A stretch of DNA of 23,565 nucleotides from an uncultured Collinsella sp. (GTDB lineage Bacteria; Actinomycetota; Coriobacteriia; Coriobacteriales; Coriobacteriaceae): contig CABTWP010000033.1 in the NCBI GenBank assembly GCA_902488525.1, positions 1 through 23,565 on the forward strand, given 5' to 3'. Position numbers and translations under genes: made by a program. Of this stretch, positions 21,694 through 23,565 are shown piece after piece. Under the pieces are notes generated by a model. That model did not search any database. It saw only the letters and a list, made by a program, of their open reading frames with translations, and was not told where the DNA came from. Each line of letters starts with the position of its first letter. Position 1 is the stretch's first letter.

Positions 21694-21728
21694 GCCGCCA
21701 CGGAGGAGGGAGATGCCTCCGTGGCGGC
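21694..21728 (-). terminator. Terminator of the pilin-type surface protein gene
   Basis: A perfect 13-bp GC-rich stem (21694-21706 with 21716-21728) has a 9-nt loop. On the minus strand it is followed by GCTTTTGTG. It lies about 80 bp after the gene's stop codon. Confidence 0.7.
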
Positions 21729-21768
21729 TGGGGCTGGGGGTGGGGCTATGTTCTGGCTCCCCGCCGGC

Positions 21769-21794
21769 CGCCCGGGGCCTTTTGGCCCCGGGCG
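21769..21794 (-). terminator. Very stable hairpin directly after the surface protein gene
   Basis: A perfect 11-bp GC stem, CGCCCGGGGCC with GGCCCCGGGCG, closes a 4-nt loop 12 bp past the stop codon. It lacks a U-tract, so it probably acts as a 3'-end barrier together with the terminator 40 bp farther on. Confidence 0.5.
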
Positions 21795-21806
21795 CTGTCG
21801 ACGTGC

Positions 21807-23565
21807 CTAGCGCTTACGGATACCCCAGACCAGGGCTCCGACGCCGGCCATGGCGATGACAAATGCCATAAGCAGAGCGGCAGCCTGCTGGTCGCCTGTG
21901 GTGGGCAGGAAACCCTTGACCGTCTTGACGATGTTCGTCACGGTCTTGGGCGTGCCGGGATCGGGTGCCGGCGTAGGAGTCTCGGGCTTCTTGTACGCGT
22001 TGTTGAACACGATACCCTCGACGCTTTTGTCGCCCTTGGTATAGGTAACGCTCGCCTTGAGGTTACCCTCACCGTCGTCGACCACGTTGACGGTCGCGGT
22101 AAAGACGGACTTGTCGTAGGTCATACCGGCCTCGTCGCCCTTGACCTCGCTGACGGTGTAGACGTACGTACCAGGCTCGTCGTACTCGAACTTGTCGAAG
22201 TTGATCTTGCCGTCGGCATCGTTGGTAACCGTAGACTCGATGTCCTCGCCAACGAGCTTAAAGCTAAACTCGTCCTTCTTGAGCTCACGTCCCTCGAGCA
22301 CCTTGATGGCCCCGATGGAAACCTGCGTGGGCATGGCGTGATACTTGTTGGTAAAGCCAGCCGACTCGGTGGTTCCCTCGAGCTTGTGCGTCGCGGTCAG
22401 CGTGCCGTCGCCGTTGTCGGAGACGGTGGTCACGACGGTGTAGGTCGCGCCGTCATAGGTGACGCCCTTGTGCAGGCCGAGCGCGTTGGGGCAAGCCTCG
22501 CGCAGCATGTACGTGTGCGTGCCGGGCGCCTCGTAGCGGATCGGGCTCAGCGTAACGTTACCGTCGACGTCATTGGTGCCGCTCGCGACAACCACGCCGT
22601 CCTCGAGCAGCTCAAACGTGAACTCGCCAGCTGCAAGGTCGCGTCCGGTCAGACGCTTGACCGTCTTGACCTGATCGGTCACGGAAGAATCGGTAGGTGC
22701 CACGCCGTAGGTGTTGGTGAACGTGAAGGCAGCACCGTCGTCGCCCTCGCGCACGACACGCAGATGTCCGGTACCGTCGTCAGTCACGGTGTAGGAAACC
22801 TTGCGCATGGCGTTGGCGTCGTTGGTCACACCAGGGGCACTACCGGACTCGGTCACCGTGTAGGTAAAGGTGTGCGAGCGCGGAGCGGTGGGGGCTGCGG
22901 GCTCGGACTCGTCGTTGGACTCGTCGGTGTCGGCAGCGTCGGCGTCAACCTCGGCCTCGCCGGCGTTGGCCTCGGCTTCGTCAGCTTCGTCTGCCTCGGC
23001 CTTATCGGTCGCATCGTCCGTCACGCCCAGAGCGCGGTTGAGGTCCTCGAGCGTAAAGTGGATCTTGCCAAAGCCCACGTTGCCAGCCGCGTCGTTGGTT
23101 GCGGTCGTGCGCTCGGGCATCGGGGCACCAGCCTCGTCGGCGGTCACGGTAAAGGTGAACTTGCCCGTGATGTCAACCGGGGTCAGGCCCTCGGCAGCTT
23201 GGAGCTTCTTAGTGCCGGTGAGCGCGGCATCGACGGCTTCGGCGCCGTAGACGTTCTCGAACAAGGGCTCGACGCCGCCGTAGTCGACCGTTGCCGTCAG
23301 GGTACCGTCACCGTTGTCGACGACGATAACCTTAAAGCCAAAGCTCCACGTTGTAGCGGAAACGCCATTCGGCAGCCCGAATAAATCTTCGTAGGCCGTG
23401 TAGTTAATGGTCCAGGCAAGCTTACCGTCCTTATCGGTACGATGGGCAAGCCCAGCAGCCTCAAGATTAGCAAGCATCTTAGTGTCGTAGTGCAGCGTAT
23501 CAAAGCTCACGTGCCCGCCGATATTGGGCTTGAGGTTTTCGTATGCCGTCTTCTGCTTGAAAAAA
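21807..23565 (-). CDS. LPXTG-anchored FctA/Spy0128-type pilin repeat protein (5' end outside window)
   Basis: The C-terminal 585 residues of a larger secreted surface protein; the frame stays open through the window edge, so the GTG at 23510 is internal. At least four FctA-type isopeptide domains are visible. Each has Lys near its start (VKTVKRLTG, AIKVLEG), a Glu in a YTVSEV-like strand, a VVDNGDGTL-like turn, and an ending FTNTYG, FTNKY or FNNAY with the Asn partner. These crosslinks make pilin shafts and adhesins rigid. The second repeat is interrupted by an Asp/Glu/Ala-rich low-complexity insert of about 40 residues. A Pro-rich linker, the sortase motif LPTTG (33 residues from the end), a hydrophobic helix and GIRKR complete a standard cell-wall anchor. 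It is probably an adhesin or pilus component. Confidence 0.92.
   Translation of the reverse strand, partial: FFKQKTAYENLKPNIGGHVSFDTLHYDTKMLANLEAAGLAHRTDKDGKLAWTINYTAYEDLFGLPNGVSATTWSFGFKVIVVDNGDGTLTATVDYGGVEPLFENVYGAEAVDAALTGTKKLQAAEGLTPVDITGKFTFTVTADEAGAPMPERTTATNDAAGNVGFGKIHFTLEDLNRALGVTDDATDKAEADEADEAEANAGEAEVDADAADTDESNDESEPAAPTAPRSHTFTYTVTESGSAPGVTNDANAMRKVSYTVTDDGTGHLRVVREGDDGAAFTFTNTYGVAPTDSSVTDQVKTVKRLTGRDLAAGEFTFELLEDGVVVASGTNDVDGNVTLSPIRYEAPGTHTYMLREACPNALGLHKGVTYDGATYTVVTTVSDNGDGTLTATHKLEGTTESAGFTNKYHAMPTQVSIGAIKVLEGRELKKDEFSFKLVGEDIESTVTNDADGKINFDKFEYDEPGTYVYTVSEVKGDEAGMTYDKSVFTATVNVVDDGEGNLKASVTYTKGDKSVEGIVFNNAYKKPETPTPAPDPGTPKTVTNIVKTVKGFLPTTGDQQAAALLMAFVIAMAGVGALVWGIRKR

Noticed and set aside
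21597..23384. 595-codon plus-strand open frame
   Set aside because: It is antisense to the FctA-repeat protein and starts inside fold-back element B; no domain is recognisable.
23508..23510. GTG as the start of the surface protein gene
   Set aside because: The reading frame continues upstream to the window edge and the protein begins mid-domain with no signal peptide, so the true start lies outside.

Overview
The window looks like chromosome of a high-GC Gram-positive gut actinobacterium, most likely Coriobacteriia and close to Collinsella. This rests on overall gene content and style rather than on any marker gene. The supporting signs are GC-rich coding sequence, actinobacterial-style TTG/GTG starts, an LPXTG-anchored FctA-type pilin protein, an Eggerthella-type Nramp-related magnesium transporter, and a histidine kinase with no visible ribosome-binding site. 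No rRNA, tRNA, phage, CRISPR or transposase gene is visible.

Layout. Positions 1-590 are non-coding: a foldable ~98-nt RNA-like segment at the left edge, an AT-rich 228-bp segment bounded by 31-bp inverted repeats, and the terminator of the first operon. The minus strand from 9838 to 591 then carries a membrane/envelope block. It runs hemolysin III, a CNNM/CorC-type transporter, a standalone cyanophycin-synthetase N-domain-like protein, YtxH, a PRC-barrel protein, a degenerate NodB deacetylase, and an MgtE-like sensor/transporter followed by an Nramp-type transporter. Three of these (CNNM, MgtE-like, Nramp) belong to families tied to Mg2+ movement. On the plus strand, 10007-10972 encodes a membrane-anchored alpha/beta hydrolase whose promoter is bracketed by two near-identical palindromes. 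The minus strand resumes with a DUF362 two-[4Fe-4S] protein, a MacB/FtsX-type ABC exporter (ATPase plus 888-aa permease), and an ABC-2 exporter (ATPase plus two overlapping permeases). The ABC-2 operon is divergent from a plus-strand histidine kinase/response regulator pair, which is its probable regulator. The right end is a minus-strand cell-wall-anchored FctA-repeat protein cut off by the window edge.

The most unusual structure is non-coding. Between the convergent response-regulator and pilin genes (21200-21806) lie two related fold-back elements. They have unrelated long arms (24 bp perfect; 55 bp nearly perfect) but share loop blocks at almost identical spacing. G-U wobbles in both favour folding as plus-strand RNA. 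A second small family, a 29-nt hairpin with a conserved 13-nt loop and a covarying stem, sits at the 3' end of two unrelated minus-strand genes (3998-4026 and 12395-12423). On the protein side, the most notable items are the standalone cyanophycin-synthetase N-domain-like gene, the NodB protein that has lost its metal ligands, and the pairing of an MgtE-type cytoplasmic sensor with an Nramp-related magnesium transporter.
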